From Christensenella sp034926635 (lineage in GTDB: Bacteria; Bacillota; Clostridia; Christensenellales; Christensenellaceae): a stretch of 64,000 nucleotides of DNA. Below are positions 8,175-16,892 of the stretch, in pieces. The stretch is taken from the NCBI GenBank assembly GCA_034926635.1, contig JAYFQX010000003.1, positions 1 through 64,000 on the forward strand, in the 5' to 3' direction. The translations under genes and the position numbers were made by a program. Positions within the stretch are counted from its first letter, which is position 1. The number at the start of each line of letters is the position of its first letter. The notes below the pieces were generated by a model. It saw only the letters and a program-made list of their open reading frames with translations, did no database searches and was not told where the DNA came from.

Positions 8175-9298
8175 AACCAATTTCTTTGCTTCCGAAAATA
8201 CTGATAATACGTACAACGAATGTTGCCATTATACAGCTTCCGGCGTTTATCCGCTTTTGCGCCAAACTTTGACTCAAAATGCTCATCTGCGGTAATAATA
8301 AAAAGCAGCGTATCTTCAAGCGGCAAAAGCACTCTTCCCATCGCGCGGTAAAGCTCAGAGACTTCTTTTTCTTCTCCCATACGCATTGCATACGGCGGAT
8401 TACTGATGACCGATGCCGGATTTTCAGGCTGGCTGAATTTCCGCACATCTTTTTGTTCAAAACGAATCCACTGTGCCACATCCATATTATGTGCATGCTC
8501 CCTTGCAAGCGCCAGCGTCTTTCTGTCAACATCACCTGCCTGGATCAGCATAGACGGTTCTTTGATAATACTCTTTGCATATTCTCTTTCATCACGAAAC
8601 GCTGCGCTGAAAGTGTTATCATAACTTTGTGCATCAAACCTGCGCTTTATCCCCGGCGCCATGTTGGCGGCAATCATGGCTGCCTCAATCGCAATCGTAC
8701 CGCTTCCGCAAAGTGGATCAAAAAAATCTCTCTTGCTCCATCTCGAAATCATGATCATTGCAGCCGCAAGCGTTTCCCGCAGAGGCGCCTGTGCGTTTTT
8801 CAGACGGTATCCCCTTCTGTTAAGCCCTACGCCGCTCGTGTTAAGCGCAACCGTAACCTCATCATTCAAAATATTCACATATAAATTAAATACATTCCCG
8901 TTTTCCGAAAATCTTTCATGCGGATATACCCTTTGCATCGCCTTTACAACGGCTTTTTTTGAGATAGCCTGCACATCGGAAACGCTTCCCAAGGTCGATC
9001 TCACCGCATTGCCGTCCACAGGAAACCTTGCATCAGAGGGTATGATATCTCCAAACGGAATGGAATACACCCCTTCAAACAATTCTTCGAATGTAACCGC
9101 CTTAAATTCCTTAAGGACGATATAAACCCGGTCTGCCGTTCTCAAAAAAAGATTCGCCTTGGCAATCCCCCGCTCGTCCGCGTCAAAATAAACTCTTGCG
9201 TCACGCGCCGATACGTTTTCCATTCCCAATTTTCTGAGCTCTTCTGCAAGAATCCCTTCTATTCCAAAAGAGCAGGACGCATAACACCTGTATTTCAT
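8171..9298 (-). CDS. THUMP-domain class I SAM-dependent rRNA methyltransferase (YpsC/RlmL N-terminal type)
   Basis: A 375-residue protein with an N-terminal THUMP RNA-binding region (about 1-160) and a Rossmann methyltransferase domain. DPLCGSG (194-200) is the SAM loop and NPPY (300-303) is the catalytic motif of N-methylation of a base amino group. This matches the group that methylates guanine N2 in 23S rRNA (position 2445 in E. coli). Both ends show ATGA overlaps with neighbours, so translation of HD protein, methyltransferase and PHP protein is coupled. Confidence 0.9.
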   Translation of the reverse strand: MKYRCYASCSFGIEGILAEELRKLGMENVSARDARVYFDADERGIAKANLFLRTADRVYIVLKEFKAVTFEELFEGVYSIPFGDIIPSDARFPVDGNAVRSTLGSVSDVQAISKKAVVKAMQRVYPHERFSENGNVFNLYVNILNDEVTVALNTSGVGLNRRGYRLKNAQAPLRETLAAAMIMISRWSKRDFFDPLCGSGTIAIEAAMIAANMAPGIKRRFDAQSYDNTFSAAFRDEREYAKSIIKEPSMLIQAGDVDRKTLALAREHAHNMDVAQWIRFEQKDVRKFSQPENPASVISNPPYAMRMGEEKEVSELYRAMGRVLLPLEDTLLFIITADEHFESKFGAKADKRRKLYNGNIRCTYYQYFRKQRNWL

Positions 9299-9972
9299 AC
9301 TTGCTGTCCTCCGATTTTATTCATGACAAGCCCATTGATTACCAGCTTAAAGGTACAATTCAAGAACTTTGCGCTGGCTTCACACATTTTCATGCGCGCA
9401 AAATAAATCTGCAAAAATTCCATCGGCGTGGCATAATCCTTCATCTTCAATTCAAATGTAATCTGGTTTTTTTCCTGTGAAACCCTTACATCTGTCTCAT
9501 ATATTGAAAGATTAACCCTGTCATGGATATCATCCATATCAATTTTTTGTACCCTCTTTTTATAGGCGTCCACCTTATCGGCGATAATGAGCGCCGCGGA
9601 AATATCGCTGACAGGCGTTCCCGTTTCTTCATCGTGCGACCCTACCGCAGCACAAATATCGCAGACGTCCCCCAAGAGCATACCAATTCCCTGCAGCTCA
9701 TCAAACAGAATCACCGAACCTGTCAGCGAATGCATCCTCCGGTTGATCATATTTCCTACATCGTGTGTCCATCCTGCAATTTTTGCCAGCTCGACGCGTT
9801 CTTCCGGGTATCCGAGCTTTTCGAGGATCTCCCCCGCAATCCGGCTGACATATCCTACATGCCTGGGGCCATGGTCAGTATAACCCAAGGTTTCCAAACA
9901 GGTATTGGCTTTTTCTACCATCAAGCGGATTTTTTCGTTATTTTTAATATCTTGAAAAGTAATGTGTCCCAA
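9295..9972 (-). CDS. HD domain phosphohydrolase
   Basis: The 225-residue protein has the HD metal motifs in order: H near residue 38 (DHGPRHV), HD at 70-71 (GWTHDVGN), a following His (RRMHSLTG), and a later Asp (ADKVDAY). The first 140 residues are the HD domain. The C-terminal part does not match a domain I recognise. It lies between the TPR gene (5-base gap) and the RNA methyltransferase. Nucleotide or phosphate-ester hydrolysis is likely; substrate unknown. Confidence 0.82.
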   Translation of the reverse strand: MGHITFQDIKNNEKIRLMVEKANTCLETLGYTDHGPRHVGYVSRIAGEILEKLGYPEERVELAKIAGWTHDVGNMINRRMHSLTGSVILFDELQGIGMLLGDVCDICAAVGSHDEETGTPVSDISAALIIADKVDAYKKRVQKIDMDDIHDRVNLSIYETDVRVSQEKNQITFELKMKDYATPMEFLQIYFARMKMCEASAKFLNCTFKLVINGLVMNKIGGQQV

Positions 9973-9977
9973 ATTGG

Positions 9978-11672
9978 TTACTCCTTTTCTTTCTTCATCA
10001 ATTCCATGACTTTTAAAATCATTTCCGACATTTTTTCTATATCGGCATGATATAATTCTGCGATTTTACGAGGCTCCATCGTCATCTTATTAAGATAAAG
10101 CGCAACAAAAGTAACTGTGGCTGCATACTCTTTTGTTTGCGTATAATATTCAGCAGGAACGCCCCATTGATCAAGCTTCTGCAGAAGCGATGCCGCATCC
10201 CCCGCCAACTGCTCTGAAAAATGCTCGCTTGACGTAGACAGGATCAAATCAAAAACAGCAGTATACTCTTTGGGTGCGTTCTCCATCTCCGGGTCTACCA
10301 TTCCTACCTTAACTTCGACGATCGCACCGTTAAAATATGCTACATAGGGCTCCTTCGCCCCTATCCGTTTTAAAATAATAAAAATATCATTTTTTACTTC
10401 GTCTGGCTGTCCTCTGCGCAAAAGATATCGCCGCAATACGCGTTCTGCTTTTTCGTCCCCTAAATTACCGATAATTTCTGCAACTGCACGCTTAATAAAC
10501 AAATCCCCATATTCAAGACCCCACAGCATAATGCTGGTAAGGCGCTTCTCTGTTCTCCATAGTTCTTGAAAAACAGCTTCAGGAAATTTAATGCAATCGT
10601 TCAGATATTTCATGCGCTTTCGTGCTTCCGCGGACGGCACTTGATAAATGTAATTCATATCGGCATGCGTACGCTTGCCTCCCATGGTTTCTTTTACATA
10701 ACCAATATAATAAGAAGCAATGCTGTCTTGCGGTTCCAATTTAACAATATCGGATAAAAATTGCAGCGCGTCTTTATATTTATGCAAATTGAACGACGCA
10801 ACCGCCGCAAAATATAAAGCTTTTTCATCGTATGGATTTTCTGATAAAAAGCGTGACAAAAATCGGAGCGCTTCTTCATGCTGCTTCAATTCGCACAGGG
10901 TGATTGCAATCTTAAAAATATCATCCTGCTCCAACATCTGCAGCTTCATCACGCGTTCCAGTAAACGTACCGCCTCTTCTTTATCTCCGCGTTCGCTCAG
11001 AAAGAGCGCCATGTTGCATACGGCATGAATATTATCCGGCTCTTGTTCCAATACTTCCGTAGTGACTTTTACCGCCTGATCTAATTTTCCCATGCAATAG
11101 TACGATAGCGCAAGATTATTTTTAGCAAAAAACAAATCATAATCATATGGATTGATTTTTTCCAAAACTTCTGCAGCTTTGGCATACTCTCCGTTATCAA
11201 GATAACGTTTTCCTTCTTGCGCAAGCTCCTGGTTTGTACGTGACTTCACATCCTCCAGAACCATTTCGTCAAATTCCATCGCATCGTCAAAAAAGTCAAG
11301 GAACTCTTCCACATCTTCGGAAAACTCGCCCTCTGGTTCTTCCATTACATACTTTTCGAAGCTTTCTTGCGCTTTTTCGAAATCATTCAGTCCAATAAAA
11401 TTGCATCCCATACCAAAAAAGCACTCATTTTTCCGCTCCTCTGAGCGCAGCAGCATATCAAAGAGCAAGCTGTTAGATTCTTCGTATTTCCCAAGCTCTG
11501 TCAGGATCTCTGCCATTTGCATTACATACTCCGAATTTCCTTCGTCTTTTTCTAAAGCCTTCCGCATCATGGAAAGCGCGCCGAGATAATTCGAAGTTTC
11601 CGTCATTTTTTGTGCCGTACGGAAATAAAAGTCTGCAGGTCTATTAAATTCCAGAATTTTCTTTTCTTCCAT
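9978..11672 (-). CDS. TPR repeat protein of unknown function
   Basis: A 564-residue, acidic, soluble protein. The first ~330 residues are tandem tetratricopeptide repeats with the usual small and aromatic residues (for example ALSYYCMGKLDQAVKV and ALYFAAVASFNLHKYKDAL). The C-terminal ~230 residues look like a separate helical region (IKFPEAVFQELWRTEKRL). There is no signal peptide or membrane segment. It starts 2 bases after the hslO stop. TPR arrays bind partner proteins; the partner is not shown. Confidence 0.8.
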   Translation of the reverse strand: MEEKKILEFNRPADFYFRTAQKMTETSNYLGALSMMRKALEKDEGNSEYVMQMAEILTELGKYEESNSLLFDMLLRSEERKNECFFGMGCNFIGLNDFEKAQESFEKYVMEEPEGEFSEDVEEFLDFFDDAMEFDEMVLEDVKSRTNQELAQEGKRYLDNGEYAKAAEVLEKINPYDYDLFFAKNNLALSYYCMGKLDQAVKVTTEVLEQEPDNIHAVCNMALFLSERGDKEEAVRLLERVMKLQMLEQDDIFKIAITLCELKQHEEALRFLSRFLSENPYDEKALYFAAVASFNLHKYKDALQFLSDIVKLEPQDSIASYYIGYVKETMGGKRTHADMNYIYQVPSAEARKRMKYLNDCIKFPEAVFQELWRTEKRLTSIMLWGLEYGDLFIKRAVAEIIGNLGDEKAERVLRRYLLRRGQPDEVKNDIFIILKRIGAKEPYVAYFNGAIVEVKVGMVDPEMENAPKEYTAVFDLILSTSSEHFSEQLAGDAASLLQKLDQWGVPAEYYTQTKEYAATVTFVALYLNKMTMEPRKIAELYHADIEKMSEMILKVMELMKKEKE

Positions 11673-11674
11673 GC

Positions 11675-12562
11675 CTATTCCTTTGTCGCGTAATCGAGTA
11701 ATCTTTTTAAATCGTCCGAGCTAAAACGGTACTTCTTGTTGCAAAAACGGCATACGATCTCCGCACCGTCGTCTTTTTCAATCATATCCTTTATTTCATG
11801 CTTCCCAAGGGAAACAACCACCTGCTCCAGCCTTTTTTTGGAACAATCACATTTCCATAATGGCTGCGCCGTATCCAGTACATCTAGCTCCATCCCTTTG
11901 AATATTTTCTGCAAGGTTTCTTCTGCGCTACCTGCAAGCAAATACATTGCATAATTGGATATCTCCGGGACGCGTTTTTCTATTTCGTTCAGTGTTTCTT
12001 CACTACATCCGGGCATCGGACGAATCATAATACCTCCGGCATTCACAATACTCATGTCCGTTTCCAGCCATGTGTTAACATATACAATAGATGGCTGTTG
12101 CTCGGAAACCAGATAATAATTGGCGATATCCGCACCAATCTCTCCGCTTACCACCGGGGTCTTGCCTACGTATGGCTCCTTCAGCCCCAAATCCATGACG
12201 ACTGTAACAAAACCATCTGTCCCTACCGCCCCGGCAATATCAAATCCGCCTTTTTCACTGGGCGGCGTATTCACGTTCGGATTAGCGATATAACCCTTCA
12301 TCTCAAGGCGTGCGTTTCCTGCTGCCATAATGGTTCCCGCCGGGCCTCCCCCGTTGATCATCAGAGAAAACCTATCGCTGTCGTTTTTGAGCGTAGAAGC
12401 CATCATTGTTGCAGCTGCCAGCGTCCGTCCCATAATAATCGTACCGACAGGCAGCGTATCGTGAATCTTTCGCGCTTCTTCCGCCATTTTTGTAATGTCG
12501 CAGGCACAAACTGCAGCTTCTTTGTTCAGCATTGCGCGCAATAAAATATCGCTCATATTCAT
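11675..12562 (-). CDS. hslO: Redox-regulated chaperone Hsp33
   Basis: The 295-residue protein has the Hsp33 layout, with the C-terminal zinc redox switch CDC (Cys238, Cys240) followed 30 residues later by CRFC (Cys271, Cys274). Oxidation releases zinc and exposes the substrate-binding surface. In an anaerobe it would protect unfolding proteins during oxygen or bleach stress. GRTLAAATMMA and SVIVYVNTW-type regions of the core are present. It sits between a methyltransferase (14-base gap) and a TPR gene. Confidence 0.95.
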   Translation of the reverse strand: MNMSDILLRAMLNKEAAVCACDITKMAEEARKIHDTLPVGTIIMGRTLAAATMMASTLKNDSDRFSLMINGGGPAGTIMAAGNARLEMKGYIANPNVNTPPSEKGGFDIAGAVGTDGFVTVVMDLGLKEPYVGKTPVVSGEIGADIANYYLVSEQQPSIVYVNTWLETDMSIVNAGGIMIRPMPGCSEETLNEIEKRVPEISNYAMYLLAGSAEETLQKIFKGMELDVLDTAQPLWKCDCSKKRLEQVVVSLGKHEIKDMIEKDDGAEIVCRFCNKKYRFSSDDLKRLLDYATKE

Positions 12563-12576
12563 TTCTTCCTTTCTTG

Positions 12577-13332
12577 TTAACGGACAGCTAAAAACTGGAT
12601 TCTTTCTTCCTCTGTACGCGGGGCGTCCTGCGTCATAAAGGTAAACGCCTTAGCCTCACCAAAGCCGGCATTACCAAGCGCTTTTATAATGACCTCTTCT
12701 GTCCACGCCTTCTGCACATGTGTTTCATCGAAACGCTTGTAACCATCGCCCTCTGCCATAAACAATGTAATTTCCATCCGCACAGCTTCCTTTTGCGCAT
12801 CATAAACATTTTGCCAAAAATAAGTTACTTCGTCACTGTCGTCATAAAAAAACTCATTTCCTAGGATATTTTTGATTTTATATGCCGAGCTGATATCAAA
12901 TAAGAAGACACCGCCAGGCACAAGATTTGAAAAAACACTCTTAAAAAACAAATCCAGCTTTTCTTCTTCCGTAATATAGTTTACACCATCGCAAGCACAA
13001 ATAGCGGCTTGCACCGGCTTATTTAACCGAAACTCACTCATGTCCGCACAGACAAACCGTACGTCCCCGGCGTGCCTTCGCACCTTTTGCTGCGCGATTT
13101 CTAGCATTTCCTCTGATATGTCAAGTGCGGTCACATCAAAGCCGCTGCGAAAGAGAGGCAGCGTGATGTTTCCTGTTCCGCAGGCATATTCCAAAACTGT
13201 GCCGTTTGGCACAACTCCGCTTGTTTCCAGCAAACTGCACAAATATTCTGCCCACTTGCCGTAATCCACATCGTACATCAGCGAGTCGTAAACGTCCGCT
13301 AAAGCATCGTATTGTTCATGATTCAAAATCAA
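12577..13332 (-). CDS. Class I SAM-dependent methyltransferase, substrate unknown
   Basis: A 251-residue single-domain methyltransferase with motif I VLEYACGTGN (near residues 44-53), motif II region VTALDISEEML and an acidic loop FVCADMSEF. The N-terminus YDALADVYDSLMYDVDY is typical of the YqeM/UbiE-like small-molecule group. Its start overlaps the end of the M20 gene by 17 bases. Nothing nearby indicates the substrate. Confidence 0.85.
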   Translation of the reverse strand: MILNHEQYDALADVYDSLMYDVDYGKWAEYLCSLLETSGVVPNGTVLEYACGTGNITLPLFRSGFDVTALDISEEMLEIAQQKVRRHAGDVRFVCADMSEFRLNKPVQAAICACDGVNYITEEEKLDLFFKSVFSNLVPGGVFLFDISSAYKIKNILGNEFFYDDSDEVTYFWQNVYDAQKEAVRMEITLFMAEGDGYKRFDETHVQKAWTEEVIIKALGNAGFGEAKAFTFMTQDAPRTEEERIQFLAVR

Positions 13333-14464
13333 TCACCCTTAAAAAATATTCTACACCATTTAATAACGCTTGTTCGTTAAAGTTGAATTCACCCGAGTGT
13401 AAAGGCGGCGTATCATCCCCCTCGCCAATCCCGATAAAGGAATATAAACCGGGTACATGAAGCTGATAGTTGGAAAAATCTTCCGCCATCATGAATGGTT
13501 TTGCTGCAATCGCTTCATCGTCCCCGAATTTTGCGGCAGCTGCCTCAAATAGCTTTTCGTCGTTCCATACGACAGGATAAGACATCGGTTCATGATAATC
13601 ACATCGTACGCCGTATGCTTCTTCTATCCCGCGTAAAAGAGCCGCTATCCGCTTTTTTATGGTAGAAATCACTTCCGGCTGAAACGCACGCATCGTACCT
13701 TCCAAATGCACCTGACCGCATAAAACATTACGGGCGTCTCCGCCACATACTTTCCCAATCGTTACAACTGCGGTTTCATACGGATCAATATCGCGCGACA
13801 CAATCGTTTGAACCCCCATAACAAACTGCGCCGCCGCAACCATAGCATCAACGCCATCCTGTGGCTTTGCGCTATGGCTCGACACCCCTTGCATATCAAT
13901 ATCAAAATCGCACATCTGCGCCATAATCGGTCCGGGTTTTATTGCCACAACACCAAGCGGTACATCCGGCCACAAATGAATTCCGTAAATCTCATCCACA
14001 TCCGGATTTTTAAGTGCGCCGTCTTCAATCATAGGCGCTGCACCGCCAACCGTTTCCTCGGCAGGCTGGAATAAAAAAACATAATTATTTTTCAATTGTT
14101 TTTTTGCTTCGCTCACCATTTTCGCACATACGAGTGCGATCGCCATATGACCGTCATGCCCGCAGGCATGCATCATTCCTTTATGATCAGAAGCGTAAGT
14201 ACAACCTGTTTGTTCCTGAACGCGCAGCGCATCAATATCTGCCCGCACCGCAATGGTTTTTTGGGAATTCTCTGCAAAAAAAACGGCTTTAATACCCGAT
14301 CCGCCGCAAACACGCAGCGCATCCGGCTTTAATTGCTTCAAATACTCCATTAAATATGCGGAAGTCTCTTCAACGTCAAAAGAGTATTCCGGTATCCTAT
14401 GCAGATCGCGCCTTATGCGCACCAATTCTTCAAATTCCCGCTTTACCGATTCCCTGATCTCCAT
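13316..14464 (-). CDS. M20 family amidohydrolase (N-acyl amino acid / hippurate hydrolase type)
   Basis: A 382-residue M20D-type peptidase-like enzyme. RRDLHRIPEYSF near the start, MHACGHDGHMA (metal ligands) and FQPAEE give the di-metal site, and the dimerisation lid lies around GVSSHSAKPQDGVDA. The group removes acyl groups from amino acids. N-acetyl-diaminopimelate deacetylase is a close relative and would fit the lysine genes transcribed divergently, but no succinyl/acetyl-DAP partner genes are here, so the general name is safer. GGAG precedes the ATG. First gene of the operon. Confidence 0.88.
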   Translation of the reverse strand: MEIRESVKREFEELVRIRRDLHRIPEYSFDVEETSAYLMEYLKQLKPDALRVCGGSGIKAVFFAENSQKTIAVRADIDALRVQEQTGCTYASDHKGMMHACGHDGHMAIALVCAKMVSEAKKQLKNNYVFLFQPAEETVGGAAPMIEDGALKNPDVDEIYGIHLWPDVPLGVVAIKPGPIMAQMCDFDIDMQGVSSHSAKPQDGVDAMVAAAQFVMGVQTIVSRDIDPYETAVVTIGKVCGGDARNVLCGQVHLEGTMRAFQPEVISTIKKRIAALLRGIEEAYGVRCDYHEPMSYPVVWNDEKLFEAAAAKFGDDEAIAAKPFMMAEDFSNYQLHVPGLYSFIGIGEGDDTPPLHSGEFNFNEQALLNGVEYFLRVIDFES

Positions 14465-14551
14465 ACCGCATACTCCGATCCATCTCTCTATTCACAGCCG
14501 TTTTGCAGCCGCGATGATCATTTTTTGTCACATCTCTTGTTTTCTTATTAA

Positions 14552-14580
14552 ATCATACCGTTATCACGGCTATTTCGCAA
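14552..14580 (-). promoter_or_regulatory. Promoter of the M20-hslO-TPR-HD-PHP operon
   Basis: Minus strand TTGCGA (14575-14580), 17-bp spacer, TATGAT (14552-14557), about 88 bases upstream of the M20 start. It is back to back with the lysine-riboswitch promoter. Confidence 0.6.
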
Positions 14581-14600
14581 GTATTTCCCCCCGAAAAGTA

Positions 14601-14629
14601 TTTACAGAAGTATTTTAATGCTGTATAAT
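14601..14629 (+). promoter_or_regulatory. Sigma-A promoter of the lysine biosynthesis operon
   Basis: TTTACA (14601-14606), 17-bp spacer, TATAAT (14624-14629). The expected start near 14636 is directly at the beginning of the riboswitch. Confidence 0.85.
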
Positions 14630-14635
14630 GGTGCA

Positions 14636-14816
14636 GAACAGACAGAGGTGCGTTATTGTATCAGTACTCGGGATGAATAGCCTTTCGGCAAGGCGGTGGC
14701 ATTCCCGCTGGAAAGGACATAACGCCGAAGCTGCCGGGAATTGTCGAAACCGTTAGCTGGGGGTGCAGTCAATAGCTGCATCACTGTCACCGCAAACTGC
14801 GGTGTTGCGCTGCTGC
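14636..14816 (+). ncRNA. Lysine riboswitch (L box)
   Basis: The leader has the conserved L-box elements in order: AGAGGTGCG at 14644-14652, AGTA at 14663, GATGA at 14673, GCCGAAGC (14724-14731), GCTGGG after 14756, ACTGTCAC at 14783, and the closing strand GCTGCTGC near 14809-14816, which can pair with the 5' end. Lysine binding in this family favours the downstream terminator. It lies upstream of asd-dapA-dapB, the first shared and first committed steps to lysine and diaminopimelate. Confidence 0.93.
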
Positions 14817-14848
14817 GACTGAATCCATATTCGATTAAGATGCAGAAA

Positions 14849-14878
14849 AACGGCGCAAGAATGCGCCGTTCTTTTTTA
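14849..14878 (+). terminator. Riboswitch-controlled intrinsic terminator
   Basis: AACGGCGCA (14849-14857) and TGCGCCGTT (14862-14870) form a perfect 9-bp stem with a 4-base loop, followed by CTTTTTT. It lies 33 bases past the aptamer and 92 bases before asd. This is the expression platform. Confidence 0.92.
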
Positions 14879-14970
14879 TAAGTTACAGCGCGAGAATAAC
14901 GACAGACAAGCGTCAGACGCTTTTAAAATTTATTATGCACGCTCCAGCGCGCAAAGAACAGGAGAAAGAT

Positions 14971-15987
14971 ATGAAAAAATACAATGTTGCCGTTGTAGGC
15001 GCAACAGGAATGGTCGGAAGAAAATTTTTACAGGTGCTTGAAGAGCGTAATCTTCCGGTAGAAAATTACTATTTATTTGCCAGTCACAGAAGCGCAGGTA
15101 AAAAAGTAGATTTTATGGGAAAAGAATATACTGTCGAAGAGCTGACGGAAACCTGTTTTGACGGTAAAAATATTGATATCGCACTTTTCTCTGCCGGTGG
15201 CGGCACAAGCGAAAAATTTGCGCCCTGCGCGGTCAAGGCCGGTGCGCTTGTCATTGACAATTCCAGTGCTTGGCGGATGAACCCCGAGGTTCCTCTTGTG
15301 GTGCCGGAGGTAAATCCTGAAGATATTGCATGGAATAAAGGCATCATCGCAAACCCGAACTGCTCCACAATTCAGGCTATGGTTGCCCTAAAACCGCTTG
15401 ATGATAAATACAAAATTAAGCGCGTAGTATATTCCACTTATCAGGCAGTTTCCGGCGCGGGAATGGCCGGATACAGCGATCTTGAAAACGGGATCAACGG
15501 CGACGCTCCCAAAAAGTTCCCCTATCCGATTTTCGGAAATTGTCTGCCGCAGATCGATGTGTTTGATGAAGATGATTATACAAAAGAAGAATTAAAAATG
15601 ATCAATGAAACCCGTAAAATTCTCCATAACGATTCTATGCGGATTACAGCGACCACTGTGCGTGTGCCCGTCTTCCACGGTCACAGCGAATCTATCAATG
15701 TAGAATTTGAAAAAGATTATGATCTTGACGATCTGAAGAAGACTCTTGACAGTTTCCCCGGGCTCCATGTTATGGATGAAGTAAAAACCGGCGAAGGCAA
15801 AGGCGTATACCCTATGGCGATAGATATTGCCGGAAAAGATGACGTATATGTAGGAAGGATCCGCCGTGACCGCTCCGTTGATTCGGGCGTAAACCTTTGG
15901 GTTGTCGCGGACAACATCCGTAAAGGCGCTGCTACCAACGCGGTGCAGGTTGCGCAAAAATGGATGGAAATGCAGGAAAACAACTAA
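14971..15987 (+). CDS. asd: Aspartate-semialdehyde dehydrogenase
   Basis: The 338-residue protein carries the N-terminal NADP fold (VVGATGMVGRKF), the active-site Cys131 in NPNCSTIQ, and the His-containing VPVFHGHSE. It makes L-aspartate 4-semialdehyde from aspartyl phosphate, the branch point to lysine/DAP, threonine and methionine. The ATG at 14971 is preceded by AGGAGA; an upstream in-frame ATG at 14935 has no such site and would add 12 unconserved residues. It is the first gene after the lysine riboswitch. No aspartokinase gene lies in the window. Confidence 0.96.
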   Translation: MKKYNVAVVGATGMVGRKFLQVLEERNLPVENYYLFASHRSAGKKVDFMGKEYTVEELTETCFDGKNIDIALFSAGGGTSEKFAPCAVKAGALVIDNSSAWRMNPEVPLVVPEVNPEDIAWNKGIIANPNCSTIQAMVALKPLDDKYKIKRVVYSTYQAVSGAGMAGYSDLENGINGDAPKKFPYPIFGNCLPQIDVFDEDDYTKEELKMINETRKILHNDSMRITATTVRVPVFHGHSESINVEFEKDYDLDDLKKTLDSFPGLHVMDEVKTGEGKGVYPMAIDIAGKDDVYVGRIRRDRSVDSGVNLWVVADNIRKGAATNAVQVAQKWMEMQENN

Positions 15988-16000
15988 GGAGCATAAATTT

Positions 16001-16879
16001 ATGATATTCAGAGGTGCTGGAGTCGCGCTGGCGACCCCTTTTACACAAGACGGCATTGCTTTTGACGTTTTGGAAAAGTTGGTTGAATTTCAAATTGACG
16101 GACATATTGATGCGCTTATTGCATGCGGTACTACCGGTGAGCCGGCAACCATGACAATGGAGGAACAGCGCAGTGTGATTGATTGCGTGATCAAAACCGC
16201 AGCAGGTCGGGTTCCTGTGATTGCAGGTATTGGCGGCAACCATACGGAGCGTGTTGCAGCTTGCGCAAAAATGGCGAAAGAACTTGGCGCAGACGGGCTT
16301 CTTGCCGTTACCCCCTATTATAACAAATGTACCAACGCTGGGCTTGTCGCTCACTTCAGCGCGGTTTCCAAGGCAAGCGACCTTCCCATTATTCTGTATA
16401 ATGTTCCTTCCCGCACCGGGGTTAATATATGCCCTGCGGTATATGCGGAATTATGTGAAAATGAACATATTGCAGGTATTAAGGAAGCCAGCGGTAATAT
16501 CTCGCAGGTGGTAGAGACTGCCCGTGTCACGCGCGGAAAAGCTGCACTTTACAGCGGTAACGACGACCAAATCGTTCCTCTTCTTTCCCTTGGCGGCGAT
16601 GGCGTGATCTCCGTACTGGCGAATATCATGCCCAAATATGTCCATGATATGGTTGCTTCCTATCATAACGGTGAAGTGGAAACAGCCCGCGACATGCAGC
16701 TTGCCATCAATCCGCTTATCTCTGCGCTGTTTACCGAAGTCAATCCCATTCCCATCAAAACCGCTTTGCGCATGATGGGCTTTGTTATGGGTCCCCTGCG
16801 GCTTCCTCTTACAGAGATGAGCGAACAAAATTATAACAACCTGCAAAAGCAAATGCACAGTTTTGGACTGTGCGACTGA
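16001..16879 (+). CDS. dapA: 4-hydroxy-tetrahydrodipicolinate synthase
   Basis: A 292-residue TIM-barrel aldolase. GTTGEP binds pyruvate/substrate, Tyr in YNVPSRTG is the catalytic tyrosine, and Lys in IAGIKEASGN forms the Schiff base with pyruvate. It condenses pyruvate with aspartate semialdehyde. ATG at 16001 has AAGGAGC 9 bases upstream, 13 bases after the asd stop. Regulated with asd through the riboswitch. Confidence 0.96.
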   Translation: MIFRGAGVALATPFTQDGIAFDVLEKLVEFQIDGHIDALIACGTTGEPATMTMEEQRSVIDCVIKTAAGRVPVIAGIGGNHTERVAACAKMAKELGADGLLAVTPYYNKCTNAGLVAHFSAVSKASDLPIILYNVPSRTGVNICPAVYAELCENEHIAGIKEASGNISQVVETARVTRGKAALYSGNDDQIVPLLSLGGDGVISVLANIMPKYVHDMVASYHNGEVETARDMQLAINPLISALFTEVNPIPIKTALRMMGFVMGPLRLPLTEMSEQNYNNLQKQMHSFGLCD

Positions 16880-16892
16880 TAAGGAGAACCTG

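Noticed and set aside
8279..9125. Long plus-strand open frames opposite the THUMP methyltransferase
   Set aside because: Antisense shadows of a well-conserved gene, with unusual composition and no start context.
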